Assembly (NCBI GenBank): GCA_963576565.1
Contig: OY755047.1
Location: forward strand, 31,664,851 to 31,728,850
DNA length: 64,000 nt
Direction: 5' to 3'
Origin: Aspidapion aeneum
Lineage: Eukaryota; Arthropoda; Insecta; Coleoptera; Brentidae
In this document: positions 45,849 to 57,351 of the stretch, one piece after another
How the letters are laid out: the number at the start of each line of letters is the position of its first letter
How positions within the stretch are numbered: the stretch's first letter is position 1
The notes under the pieces: generated by a model
Database searches by the model: none
The model's input: only the letters and a program-made list of their open reading frames with translations
Told to the model about the DNA's origin: nothing
Program-made: the position numbers and the translations under genes

Positions 45849-46100
45849 TATAGGACCAACTTATAAAAACCCTGAAGATAAACAAGAGTTGTAAAACCCA
45901 CTCAAACTGTTTTGTGTTTTAACTCTAATTTATTTCTGTCGCGTAAACTGACCCTCTTCAAAGTGCCTGGACATTTTGCCACTATTTAAAAAAAAGGTTT
46001 GCTAAAAATAAAGTAGGCTTTTTAGTCTCAATAATATGTGCCCCACATGTGACCTAGCTTTAATTAATTTAGCTTTAGAGCCCTTCAAAATTGTATTCTA
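45849..46100. other. Spacer between family A and the antisense RTE
   Basis: No feature recognised except the (TAC)n run at 46100, which is the RTE tail. Confidence 0.35.
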
Positions 46101-47090
46101 TTACTACTACTACTACTACTAATATGTCGGCTTAGAACGTTCTTCTCTACGTTGTCCGACGCCTATTCTCCACCTCCTTCGATCCTGACAGTCATCTGCT
46201 GTCAGGTTTTTTTTGATTGACTGTTGCCATTCCAGTTTAGGACGCCATCTTTTTCTGCGCCCTATTGGTTGCCGTTCTAGGACCTGCTTTGGTAATCTTT
46301 CATCGTTCATCCGTTGTACATGGCCGTACCATATCAGTTGTCTTTTAGTGATGTCATCCTCATTGATCCTCTATTGCATCTATTTCGACACTTTCCATTT
46401 TTGTTTTGCATTTTTCTGTTATGCGACAAGTCTTTATTCCATACAACAGGGTGCTTTTCACCATTGTTTCATATATGTTTATTTTTTACATTCTTTTTTA
46501 TCTCTCTGCTCCATAAAATACGGTTAAGACATCCAATAACCTTATTTGCTTTTGTTTGTTATTCTTGCCAGTTCTTTACAGTCTGTTCCTGTCTTATCAA
46601 ATGACAAGCAAGTATACATACTCATTGGATGTAGATATTGCTTGTTCATTGTCTAGTTCGCACTCACATGATTCGTTTCCAATATATAAGTAATGTGCCT
46701 TGTGTCGACATTTACTGTTAACCCCCACTTTTGGTATTCTCCCGTTAACTTTCTCATCATATACTCCATGTCTTCTTTATCATTAGCTACAATTACTTGG
46801 TCACCAGCAAACTGTATTGTGTATATGGTAAATCGGTCGTTAAGGTCGTTTTTTAGAGCTACGACGATATGTATTTTAAAAAGAGTTGGAGAGATAAAAC
46901 ATCCCTGTCTTCAGCCTTTTGATACCAAGAATTCTTTTAAAGGTCGATTTCTCTTTGTATAATTCTTTTATTGCTTTTATGTACGTATGATTGATATTAG
47001 TTTGTTCTAACAGTGTCTATAATTTTTCGACTGGTACAGTATCATATGCTTCAATGTAATGTAATATCCACTTAGCCTTGCAAGAGTTTC
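46101..47090 (-). pseudogene. RTE-type LINE copy, antisense, (TAG)n tail
   Basis: Minus-strand frames read AYDTVPVEKL, LLEQTNINHTYIKAIKELY, then shifted pieces around LQFAGDQVIVANDKEDMEYM (motif C is FAGD instead of FADD), SVEIDAI, and MNDERLPKQVLERQPIGRRK, KLEWQQSIKKNLTADD and RRRWRIGVGQRREE. The 3' end at 46101-46118 has (TAG)n. Same subfamily as 41.8 and 43.3 kb. Several frameshifts. Confidence 0.78.
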
Positions 47091-47199
47091 ACATTGATCA
47101 TGCAGTGTTCTGATGAGTTTCTTTAGTAGTTGAGAGGCTTATCGTCAAAAATCGTGTCCCGTTGGATAAATGTGGAAGATATTAATATAATAATATTAA

Positions 47200-47620
47200 G
47201 TCACCGGGTGTTTGCCTCCAGTTTGAGTGCGAGGGCCTGCGTGACGTCATAAATCCAAGATGCCGGCTTTTTTAATGTTTATAACTTTCGGTAAATTAGT
47301 CACGTGACACAGGCGCTCTTGGTCAAATTTGAGGCAAACATCAGGCGACTTTTTATTAAGTGATCCATACCCAATCGATTTGGAAGTAAAGTTGAGATTT
47401 TTTATTAATTTGTAAAAAATTTATATCTTTTTTAGTTTTTGAGAGACATCTTACTTGGTGTTCTATTGCAAACAGAAAACGTATTAACAGTTTTTCTGTA
47501 AAACCAATTTATAAAATTAACAAGCCAAAGTTTGTGAAAAAACATGAAAAAAGCAGCCATCTTGGATTTATGACGTCACACCGGTCCTCCTACTAAAATT
47601 AGAGGCAAACACCCGGTGAC
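47200..47620. mobile_element. Inverted-repeat element, ~75-bp ends with TGACGTCA
   Basis: GTCACCGGGTGTTTGCCTC and TGACGTCATAAATCCAAGATG-type sequence on the left are mirrored by CATCTTGGATTTATGACGTC and GAGGCAAACACCCGGTGAC on the right. A similar terminal segment (TTTGAGGCAAACATCAGGCG and CCAATCGAT) recurs internally near 47310-47385. No target duplication was clear. Confidence 0.75.
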
Positions 47621-49248
47621 CTCAAATTGTGTGATCTAATACCAATCGATCCAGGGTAGTTTAAAAAACTCTTTCCCAACTATCCCACGGGATACCATAG
47701 GCCACTCAACTATTAGGTCAAAACAGTTAACTGTCAACACTTTACAGATGTCCATTTGATCTCAGACCCTCGTGGTGGCTTTCAAGCTGTCCACGCAAAA
47801 ATACAAGAGCAACAAAATATTTTTAAGTAAAACCTGAACTAATCAAATTGCTGGTTCTCTGTAATTTTGCTTCATTTCAGAAGTTAACCATTTTTTCAAT
47901 ATTTATCATATGACGTTCAAAAATTCCGTACACAAAAGCTTTTCCATTCATATCTCTTTTGTCTCTTTAAAATTAAATTGTCATTGATACAAAAGTATGG
48001 AATGTATGAAATTTTATCTGGACTGTGGATCTGCATTTCCGGCATTTGTGAAGCGAATGTGCCGCTTTTTCAGTTATTGCATTCCTTGCAACGGCAGCTT
48101 CGTTTAAAATTGCACAAACTTAAAGTTATTTCAACAAGTTCTTAATTTATTGGATGTCTTTTAGTCGTGTGCGAGTCACAAGCATGTAGCGATGCTTTAA
48201 GTTTTAGTACAAATAATACAAAGAAACAAAGGAGATGCACTTTTTATTATTAACTGTTAAGTATAAAACACAGTAAATATTACGCCGCAATCTAAGCGCA
48301 TGCGATTTGGCAAATTCCGTTTGTTATTTGCCATACCACATGCTGTAAGAATCTGAAGTTTGTCAAGTTTCAGTGACGCCACAAAGCATACCGCAGACAT
48401 GCTTTCAGAAACAAAAACCACAAACAATTATACAGTGCGGACCCAATAGACCTCCTCTTCTAACTTTTAACTAAAAAGAGATATCGATTTCTGGCAAAAA
48501 GCCTTTTAATGGGACTTTCTTCAGGATATCTGAGCTAAGTGACAGTTATGTCAAATTAGTCTTATGTCAAAAATTTGACATAACATCAACATTTTTAAAT
48601 TGGAATGGCACACGTTTTAAATGTTTATAAAATCGGTTTAGTTTCCTAGGACATATGTTTATTTTTCTTCGCGGTCGACTAAAAAAAGTCAATTTTTTAT
48701 CAAGCAAAAAAAATAATTTAAATTGATTTATTTTATCATAAATTGAATCTTTTTGCTTCAGGGTTATGTCAGAACCTAAAAATAAATCCGCAATTTTCCG
48801 GCTTCGGAATCAAAGATGGCGGCTGCTAAAGTTAGCAAAAAAAATGAATGCCCTGTTTTAGGAGAGGATTAAATTAATATTGAAGGATTTACTTTAACTG
48901 AGACCTACCAAATTTAAAACTATAAAAAATTTGACACCTGTCACAAAAAAAGGGCAACTATATTTCAAAAAATTAGTTTTTCTTAGATGTTTCCTTTAAT
49001 TTTTGTGTAATATTTATTTTTAACCCCTCCTTTTAAAGCTATTAACCAGCTCATTAAGCTTAAAAAAAATGGGTTCCCCAGCCGACAAAAAGATGGCTCT
49101 TAATATGCCAAAAATAAAAGAAACTATCAAAACTTATAGTCCAAGTTTAATTTTTACAAAAAGTAGTTACAAAAAGTTACAGTTTGACATTTAACATTCA
49201 AGATAGCGGCCGAAGTTTAGATAAAAAATAGTTATTTAAACAACAAGG
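47621..49248. other. Long spacer, nothing recognised
   Basis: No frame longer than 60 codons and no paired repeats were seen. Some AAATTTGACATAA-type words repeat near 48545-48590. Confidence 0.35.
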
Positions 49249-49349
49249 TTTGAAAACGACTCTTTACACACGATCGAGACAGTTTGGTAGACCGAGCCGA
49301 AGGCGAGGTCTACAAGTCGAGGGAGTGTGCAAAGACGTTTTCAAACGAG
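49249..49349. repeat. ~100-nt imperfect hairpin
   Basis: GTTTGAAAACGACTCTTTAC and GGTAGACCGAGCC on the left pair with GGCGAGGTCTAC and TGCAAAGACGTTTTCAAAC on the right. Confidence 0.7.
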
Positions 49350-49351
49350 TT

Positions 49352-49720
49352 TTTTACAATATTTTTTATACGACTGCTAATAAAGAAAGAAAAATCAAAT
49401 TTTAATTTAACTTGTTTTTATTTCCGACATTTTTACAACAAAACTTTAAAAATTCAACAATTTTTTGACGTATCGAATCAACAAAACATACGAGCAGTGA
49501 CGGTTGCTACGGAACTAAGCCAACTTATATTGACGGGTGACAACAACAAAAATCACAATGACGGGAGACCCGTATGCAGAAATGACATAGGCGTGCGCAA
49601 AAATGACATAAGCGTATGCAAAACGTTTTGCACACAGCGTGTGCAAAATGCCATTTTCAGATCGTGTTCTCCGTGCGCAAAACACCCTTTTACAAGACAG
49701 TCGTATAAAAAATATTTTTT
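49352..49720. mobile_element. Short inverted-repeat element next to the hairpin
   Basis: ATATTTTTTATACGACTG at 49359 is mirrored by CAGTCGTATAAAAAATAT at 49698. A 152-codon frame spans 49284-49742 but shows no domain and runs through both repeats, so I do not accept it as a gene. TGCGCAAAA and TGACATA words repeat inside. Confidence 0.55.
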
Positions 49721-50130
49721 CATTCTTGTTAGACAGAACTAGTGTTGCCATGTAGTAAATCAATTTATAATCAAGGATCGCTGATTTTGAATTTTGTTAA
49801 TAATAAATGACGTATTTTTTTTTAAAATCAGCTGTACTTAATACACGGGTAAACAGAAACGTAGATCAATCTAAGAAAATTAGATCCAGAATTGAAATAG
49901 CAAGGAATGCTTTTGCAAAAATCAAAAATTTCTCTGCAGTTAGAATGTTATTTAAAATTAAAGGTGACACTGCTGCACTGCTTTGATTTATTTTACACTT
50001 TATTTTGCAAGATATGAGTAATTAACACAAAAAAGAAATTAATCAGGTATATTATACATATGTGTAAAAATTAATTTCCTTTACTTTTGGTTAAAGTAAA
50101 AAACTACTTTAAACTTCTATCGTGGTAATT

Positions 50131-51106
50131 TTCCCTTCCTAGCCTACCAAGCAATGGCTAGACAAGGTATTGTTTTCGACTAAAAATAAATGGATCCATC
50201 TAGTCCATTAGCACACTCTACGCCTTATCAGCCTTGAAAAAAGTTTTTGTAAATATCTCAGAAACGAAAGCTTCTAGGTTATAACACAAATTATTAAGAA
50301 AACTGTGGTCTATTATATTACGAAAACTGCATATACAAGTGATACTCCGTTTAAAAGTTATCTTATTTTTATTTTTTGAACTCTCAAAAAACTGTCAATA
50401 GCAAGAATGGATTTTGACCAAAATCTAAACAGCTTATATCAAAGAATTTATTTCACAAAAATCTCATGAAAATCGGCTTCGCGGTTTAGGAGCTACCGTA
50501 TTACGAATAGACATTACGGCGAAATTGCTAAGATAGGTCAAAATACACCCAAATAACACGCTTTTGGCGTTATCTCAATTTCGTCGAAAATAATACCTTC
50601 TCTAGCCAACATTGCGCGGGCTAGTAAGGTAAAAATTTGAGATATCGCGGAAAATATGTTATTTAGGTGTACTTTGGCCTATTTTATCAATCTCGTTGTG
50701 ACATCTGTCCGTGTGAGCGAGTGTGTGTGTGTGTATATGTGTCCGTCTATCCGGGCCACGATAGCTCCGGAACCGCTTAACCAATTTTCATGAGATTTTT
50801 TGTAAAAAATAATGTTCGACGTTGTAACGAGCGGATTAGAATTTGGTCAAAATCCATTAATGCTAATGACAATTTTTTGAAAGTTTAAAAATTGAAAAAA
50901 CAACAACTTTTTTAACGGAGCATCGCATCAATATGCGATTTTCAAAATATAGTAAAACATATTTATAACCAAAAATATTGTAGGAGTTTTGTTTTCTGAA
51001 ATATTCACAAAACACTGTTTTCAAAGCTGGTATAGCGCGAAGTTTACTTGGAGTGCGCTAATGGTGTAGAAAAGTATCAGATCCATCATGGATCCATTTA
51101 TTTGTT
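50131..51106. repeat. Two family B copies, one internally inverted
   Basis: 50131-50636 has the family head at both ends (CCTTCCTAGCC at left, GGCTAGTAAGGT at right). 50637-51106 continues as a near-complete plus-orientation copy: GTGTGTGTGTATATGTGTCC, CACGATAGCTCCGGAACCGC, TTTTCATGAGATTTTTTG and GATCCATCATGGATCC. Confidence 0.7.
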
Positions 51107-51994
51107 ATTTGGCTAGTCAGGACTTTCCAAAATTTACCAGGAAGCAGTTTTTTCTTAAATTAATATTAACTTTGGCAAAACACCCCTCGATCATTAAAAC
51201 TTTCTTTCTGACAACTTTGAAAACACCTTTCTTAAGTAGCACAAAGTTTTCGCGTAATTATTTTTAAAGTAATACGTAACAAACTACCTCATATGCTAAC
51301 GAAAATTTTTTTAGCAGTATTTGTTATCCGGCTTTCATAATTTACCTTTTCTTACGTGCATAGCTTTATATATTTTTTTCTCAACTTAAAGATGGAAAGA
51401 ACATATTTTACCCAACTGCAGGACGGCGAAAGTCAGGGTAATGTTTTTCGATTATTGTATGTATGCAAATATGTAAGTTTGTGTCACGCTAGAGGCTAAA
51501 CGGCTGAACCGATTTTGACGAAAAAGGTGTCGTTGAATTGCTACTGATCCCGAAGGTGCTATAGGCTATATTTTTTTAAAAGGAATCAACATGGCGGTCT
51601 TCAGACGCCATTTTGTCACATGATGTAGGCTTTAAGGTATACAAATTATCAAAATTTCAGGCGATTTTATTGAAATTCATTTGATTACCCATTGCAAATG
51701 TCCTCTAATTTGCTGTAGTTACTTTATAGTCCTCCCAGCTCCCACCCGTCTTTCCTCCTGTCATTCTCCCTACCCTATTCAAAAACCATATTCGCATAAT
51801 TTTATTAAATATAGAGCGATTTCAAAAATTCTTTCTGAATACGCTTTCAGATATTTTTGCAACACCATTTTACTAGTCCCCCTCGCGCCTCTCCCTCTCT
51901 TCTTCCAGTCATCCTTATTAGTAGTAGTTGTAGCTATAACTTTCACAAATATAAAGTAATTTCAAAAGTTCTTTCTGCACACGGAAAAGAAAAT
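51107..51994. other. Spacer with one short conserved repeat motif
   Basis: Near 51490-51520, GCTAAACGGCTGAACCGATT followed by TTGACGAAAAAGG resembles the core seen in family B. No gene is recognised; the 92-codon frame at 51681-51959 is low-complexity. Confidence 0.35.
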
Positions 51995-52205
51995 ACCCAA
52001 CTGCTAAATTTACTTGTAACTACTAGTCGCAGTTGGGTACAAAATTACCCAATAACATGATTCATGAAAATAGAAAACTGTATAATTTCATAAGTGAGCT
52101 TTGGGCATCAAAACTAAAAGTTGAAGCATGTCGTACATATAGGTATACCTATACATTTTGTACTCAACTGCGACTAGTACTTACAAGTAAATTTAGCAGT
52201 TGGGT
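51995..52205. mobile_element. MITE, 211 bp with ~50-bp inverted ends
   Basis: ACCCAACTGCTAAATTTACT and GTCGCAGTTGGGTACAAAAT on the left are mirrored by ATTTTGTACTCAACTGCGAC and AGTAAATTTAGCAGTTGGGT on the right. Target duplication not clear. Confidence 0.8.
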
Positions 52206-52336
52206 GTTTTTTTTTTATTAACCTTTGTTAAGGATAAAAACGTAACTTTGTCGAGGCCAATTAACACAGAAATAATCAGCCTTGGCTCTACCAAAGGATA
52301 CGTACCAAAGGATACGTAGAATGTCATTAGTTGGTC

Positions 52337-52840
52337 CAAGGCCATAAAAATACAAGTCTCGACCCTGAAAAAATCAGCTGATATTTCAAGGACTACTTTT
52401 GCTCTTATCCTTGGAAGATAATAGAAATTTATAGGCAATATTTTTAAAATAACACCACAAATTTTTGTGAAATTTCTGTGAAATATTCTCTGACACCATC
52501 CTGATATTCCACCACATTTTGTGAGGATAAAAGCTGATTACAAGGGTAAAACGTTTAAAATTTAGCATTTCTTACTCTAAATTAAAAATTTTCTACCATA
52601 TGCCGTTTCAGATTGACTGTTAAGTTGTATTATATCGTGTGTTTATTTGTTTATGTCAAATAATGTTTCGATTATTTACGGTGTTATTAATTTCAAAACA
52701 AAATTTTACTATAAAAACAATAACTTTTTAATGTAATTTGACAAAAGCCGACACATTTTGAGGTTGCCTTGGCGTAACCATAAATAAATCAGGTCTTGAC
52801 TTGTGGCATCAACAAAGTGGTAAATCGCGACTCGTCCGGG
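52337..52840. mobile_element. Family C MITE in the left arm
   Basis: CAAGGCCATAAAAATAC...GACCCTGAAAAAATCAGCTG on the left and CGCGACTCGTCCGGG on the right match the 21551-22161 copy. The inner flank is TTGATCAAG. Confidence 0.7.
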
Positions 52841-53020
52841 TTGATCAAGTAACGAAATTCTTGACGGCTAAATGTTGAAAGTTAATTACTTGTCACAACT
52901 AAAAGCCGAAGAAGAATCTGTAGTATCTTGTCTTTCTTATTAGGACACAAAGATAAACCTTACCTCAACTAAGAAAACAATACAAAATGTTAGAAAACCA
53001 AAATGTTGGAATATAAGACA

Positions 53021-53827
53021 TACGAGGCTGGTATGATATTTAATGAGCCTTGAGGCCATCTGGCAACATTGTATCATGTGTCTATTGTTTTTAACATCAG
53101 TTTAGTATTTTTTGTGAATTAGAAAAAGAAGAATATTGATCGGTGATTCGCTTTTTGTTTTTGAAAGGGAAGTCGCGTGAGGAAATTAAAAACGAATTAG
53201 ATGCCGTCTACGGTGATGCCTCGCCTTCATTTGCCACCACCAAGCGGTGGTATAACGAACTCAAAAATGGCCGAACGTCCGTTTTTGATGAGGACCGCCC
53301 AGGACGCCCCATTGAGGCCACCACAAAGGAAAACGTCAACAAAATCCATGACATGTTGCTTAACGACCGCAGATTAAAGTTAAGGGAGATAGCTGAGGCA
53401 TGTGGCTTGTCATTATAGCGTGTGCAAAATATTTTCCATGAACATTTGGGCATGAAAAAACTCTCGGCCCCATGGGTACCGTGTTTTTTTTTCACCAAGA
53501 CAATGCACCAGCTCATTTATCCCGAATCGTCGCTGCTAAATGAATAGACTTGGGCTACGAACTACTAACTCATCCCCCGTATTCCCCAGATCTAGCCCCC
53601 TGTGATTCTTTTTTGTTCAGAAATTTAAAAAAATGGCTCGGAGGTAAGAGATTCACATCGAATGAGGAGATTTTAGCAGCCGCAAATGAACATTTTGCAA
53701 GCTTTCCGATTTCCTATTTCTCTGCAGGGTTAAAAAAGTTGGAGAATCGCTGGAAAAAGTTTATCTATGTTAAAAAATAAAACCATATAAACTTGGTAGG
53801 CTCATTAATTATCATACTACCCTCGTA
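53021..53827 (+). mobile_element. mariner element, internally deleted, 807 bp with TA flanks
   Basis: Imperfect terminal inverted repeats CGAGGCTGGTATGATATTTA (left) and CGAGGGTAGTATGATAATTA (right, reverse complement) start right after TA at both ends. The length is about two thirds of the usual 1.3 kb. It lies in the left arm of the large inverted repeat and is absent from the right arm. Confidence 0.92.
53143..53780 (+). pseudogene. mariner transposase (DD34D), deleted in the middle
   Basis: 53143-53418 encodes the N-terminal paired helix-turn-helix DNA-binding region: FLFLKGKSREEIKNELDAVY, FATTKRWYNELKNGRTSVF, PGRPIEATTKENVNKIHDM and LKLREIAEACGLS. A stop follows, then HLGMKKLSAPWVP. About 450 bp of catalytic core is missing, including the first aspartate. 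Sequence resumes at FHQDNAPAHLSR and, with one stop, reaches HPPYSPDLAPCDSFLF. The spacing between the D of QDNAP and the D of APCD is exactly 34 residues, the mariner signature. The C-terminus ends RWKKFIYVKK and a stop at 53780. Inactive. Confidence 0.9.
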
Positions 53828-54351
53828 TCATGACAAATAAATTTGAGAGAGTAAATCATAAGGTACAGGTATTGGAAGAGCATATACCGCTTTTAGAGGT
53901 TTGGATCAAATGTTATAATGCTAATACTATAATAAATTATAATTATAATTAGATTATTCTAATTATATTAACTTTTAATTTTTCAACTTTTTTAAATAAA
54001 GTGACTTAAATAGAAATATTATCAAAAATATTATTGGAAATTCAGTTATAATTCTTTCTTAATTTCTTAAAATTGCAGCTAATCGACTCCAGTTTTGATT
54101 ATGTAGACGTTACCACTTACAAATAATTACTATTGGGTAGTAGTAGTACAAATATTTATGAATTTATTTTAAAATCATTCTTAAACTCAATTTTCCAATT
54201 ATGTATTAATGACTTCTAGCTAGTTAGATTTTTCGTTAATTTTACTGACTTTATTTTATTACTAGCCACCCTTTATATAGCTTGAGATATTATTTACACA
54301 CCTGACCTGACTCAATTTCTATGTATATTATAGCATATGAATAGAAATATT

Positions 54352-54404
54352 TCTCTTCTATTCTATTTTTTCCATTCTATTCTATTCTATTCTTTCTATT
54401 ATAT
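54352..54404. repeat. TTCTA microsatellite
   Basis: Repeated TCTAT/TTCTA words, including ATTCTATTCTATTCTATTC, in the left arm. Confidence 0.8.
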
Positions 54405-55410
54405 AGAAATATAGAAATATAAGAAAAACCGCTACTGATAAGATGAAAATGTTTTAAACGGTTTTAAGTGACTCATCTCCGGATAAGTATCCTTAGCGCT
54501 GAAGTATAACATTTTGTGTACATAGCTCACAGAGAACATAATAAAATGCAGATTATGGAAATATTTTACTTAGTAGCGAAATCGGAGTAAACGGGAAAGC
54601 AGAACTAAAATAATTATCATCTTTTTGAATTGTTTTTATTGTTTATTTTAATAAGAACACTAGAGATAAATCTTGAGAAAACTAGATATATATATTATCT
54701 CAACTAAGCATCCAAACATCGTCAGAAATCTGACCGTCGATAATACACTAAGAGAGAGAAAGATTTGCCCAGTACGCACGCCGATAAATAAAAATGTAGA
54801 ATAATCTCAGGGAATAAGATTAGGAATTTTAATAGAGCAAAATATCCTATATTCTTTAGGCTAAAGAGGTGTCCAAGAAACCTTGGTTCGGTTCGGTTCG
54901 GTTTAGAGAAAATAGCTTTATCCACCGGCAAACAGTTTATTATTCAAGTTGATAGACACATTGTAATTATGGTTTTGGATAGTATACATTCAATGTGGGA
55001 TTTCGATCTCAATTAATTGTTAAATGAAAATTAATAATTATTATTACGCTAAAATTTATGCAAATACAGCCATTAAAGTAATTAATGAATTGGAGTTATG
55101 TTTAAATTAGAAATAAGCAAAAATTAGATTTATGACGGTATATTAAATAATTTAGAATAATTGATATTTGTAAATTAGGGATTCTATTTGTTATTAATTA
55201 TTTACAAATACAAGTACAATTAAGTATACGAATAAAATGTAATTGTTTGAAGTTAAAAATAGTTTCTTTCGAATTTTCAATAATATCAACTTTGGTTAAA
55301 TAATATTATATAAGATTTCTAATGTTTTCCTTGGGGAATAACAGATTCGTTAAATTACTAAAAGAAAAGGAGCCCATTATTTAAAATACTCTGCCAATAT
55401 ATGGGCCCCT

Positions 55411-56140
55411 AAGCTCACACTAGGTACTATAGTTATAGTGTACGTGCGAGATAATAAAACTAAAACCTGAAACATATATTATTCAACTCGAGACTAAATT
55501 ACCTTTTAATTGATACCACACAAGCCATGTTTTGACTTAAACTCAAATTTTTGAAATCTACCCCCACCCCTAAAAAAATTAAAAACTAAAATGTATTTTG
55601 TTTAACTCCGGACTCAATTACCTTTCGTTTGATATCACACACGCCATATTTTCACGTAAACTCTAATTTTTGAAATCTACCCCCACCCTTTTTGAAGAAA
55701 AAAAAACTAAAATGTATTTTGTTTAACTCCATACTCAATTACCTTTCGTTTGATATCACACACGCCATATTTTCACAAAAACTCTAATTTTTGAAATCTT
55801 CCCCCACCCTTTTATTTGGCTTGTGTTCGGTGGATTTTGTTCATTTTTAAATGGGACCATCTCGACCCAAAACCCAGCCTAGGTACCAAATTTCATTAAA
55901 ATCGGCCAAGCGGTTTTTGAGTTATGCGCGTTGGTCGTTACAGACAGACATACAGACAGACAGACAGACATACAGAAAGACAGACAGACAGACAGACAGA
56001 CGGCGCGACAAAAAAGTTTTAAAATCATCTGAAACGCAAAGATATATAAGAATTTTTGAAATCGGAGCAACTTTTTTTTTCTCGAAAAAATTAGGATCAC
56101 CATAGCTCACACTACTATAGTATAGTATATGTGTGAGCTA
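55411..56140. mobile_element. Hairpin-ended element with 3 tandem units and ACAG microsatellite
   Basis: AAGCTCACACTAGGTACTAT at the left and GTGTGAGCT at the right form inverted ends, each also folding as its own ~40-nt hairpin. Inside are three ~119-bp tandem units (TTTGATATCACACACGCCAT, TTTTTGAAATCTACCCCCAC), then CAAATTTCATTAAAATCGGC and GGTTTTTGAGTTATGCGCG, and then (ACAG)n at 55940-56002. It sits in the spacer of the large inverted repeat. Confidence 0.7.
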
Positions 56141-57351
56141 AAAATTTAAACGAAAAATTCTATATCTAAATCTGTTTTAAATTTTAAAACTCTTTAGAAG
56201 ATATAAGCATTTTAATTTATATAAGGTTTTTAAAAGGCCATACTGTCCTTTTTTAAAGTTTTCACAAAGAGGCATCAATTGCAGTTTTTCTTTAAAAGAA
56301 AGATTTTTCATGTTACTTTGGTAAAATTTAAAAAGTTTTAAAAAATATGTACCTATTAATTTTTATGAACCGTATTTTAAATAAGACTAGCTATTTATTT
56401 CTGCCACAATTTTTATAAAATATAAAATGGTTCATTGTAGCTGAAAATTATTTTATTACCTCCAATATTTTATCAAGGTATAATTTATGACCTTTTTAGA
56501 ACCGCAGTGCGAATTTATTTTATTTTAATGCAAAGACTTAAAATAAATCGAGTAATTTTTATTATTATCTTACACATACAGGCTGTTTTTTCCAAAGGTA
56601 ACAGAGGCTTTAACTGGTATTTATTAAACGAGGGCTTTTATATTTTGCAGATAGGAACATCGAGGGCAACACGGATCGAATGTCTATACTAAAACTTAAC
56701 CTCAATATTTACCCAACCCAAATTTAAAACGTCATCCTCGAGATAATTCTACATTTTTATTTATCGACGTGCGTACTAGGCAAATCTATCTACTAAGCTA
56801 TGCTAAGACACTCTTTCTGTTGGTGTATTATCGCCAGTCAGATTTCTATCGATGTTTGGATGCCCAGTTGTGAAAATATATACCTAGTTTTCTTAAGATT
56901 TATCTCTAGTCTTATAAATAATATAAATCATAAATATAATTCAAAATATATGATAATTATTTTAGTTTTGCTTTCCCGTTTATCCTAATTCTGCTATTCA
57001 ATAAAATATTTCCATACACTGCATTTTACCATGTTATCTGTGAGCTATGCAGACACAATGTTATACTTCAGCGCTAAGGACACTTATCCGGAGATGAGTC
57101 TCTTAAAATCGTTTAAAACATTTTCATCTTTTCAGCGGCTTGTCTTAGAATTCTATATAATATAATTAAAATAATTTATTTATAATTTATTACAGTATTA
57201 GCCAATTAAATTTACATTTTATCCATAGCTTCATTAAAAACGGTATATGCTCTTCCAGTGCCTGTACCTATTTGGAAAACAGCTATAGCTTCAAATGACA
57301 TGAAGCACATTTTGGTTTTCTAGCCGTCAAGAATTTCGTTACTTGATCAAC

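Noticed and set aside
46213..46962. Hydrophobic plus-strand frames that look membrane-like
   Set aside because: They are shadows of the antisense RTE reverse transcriptase on the other strand.
49284..49742. 152-codon open frame
   Set aside because: It crosses a hairpin and both inverted ends of a short element, has no domain, and has composition like the surrounding AT-rich DNA. Probably chance.
52033..52221. Gene in the 62-codon frame
   Set aside because: It coincides with the interior and right end of a MITE.
55879..56110. Cys/Val/Ser-rich minus-strand frames
   Set aside because: They are translations of the ACAG microsatellite.
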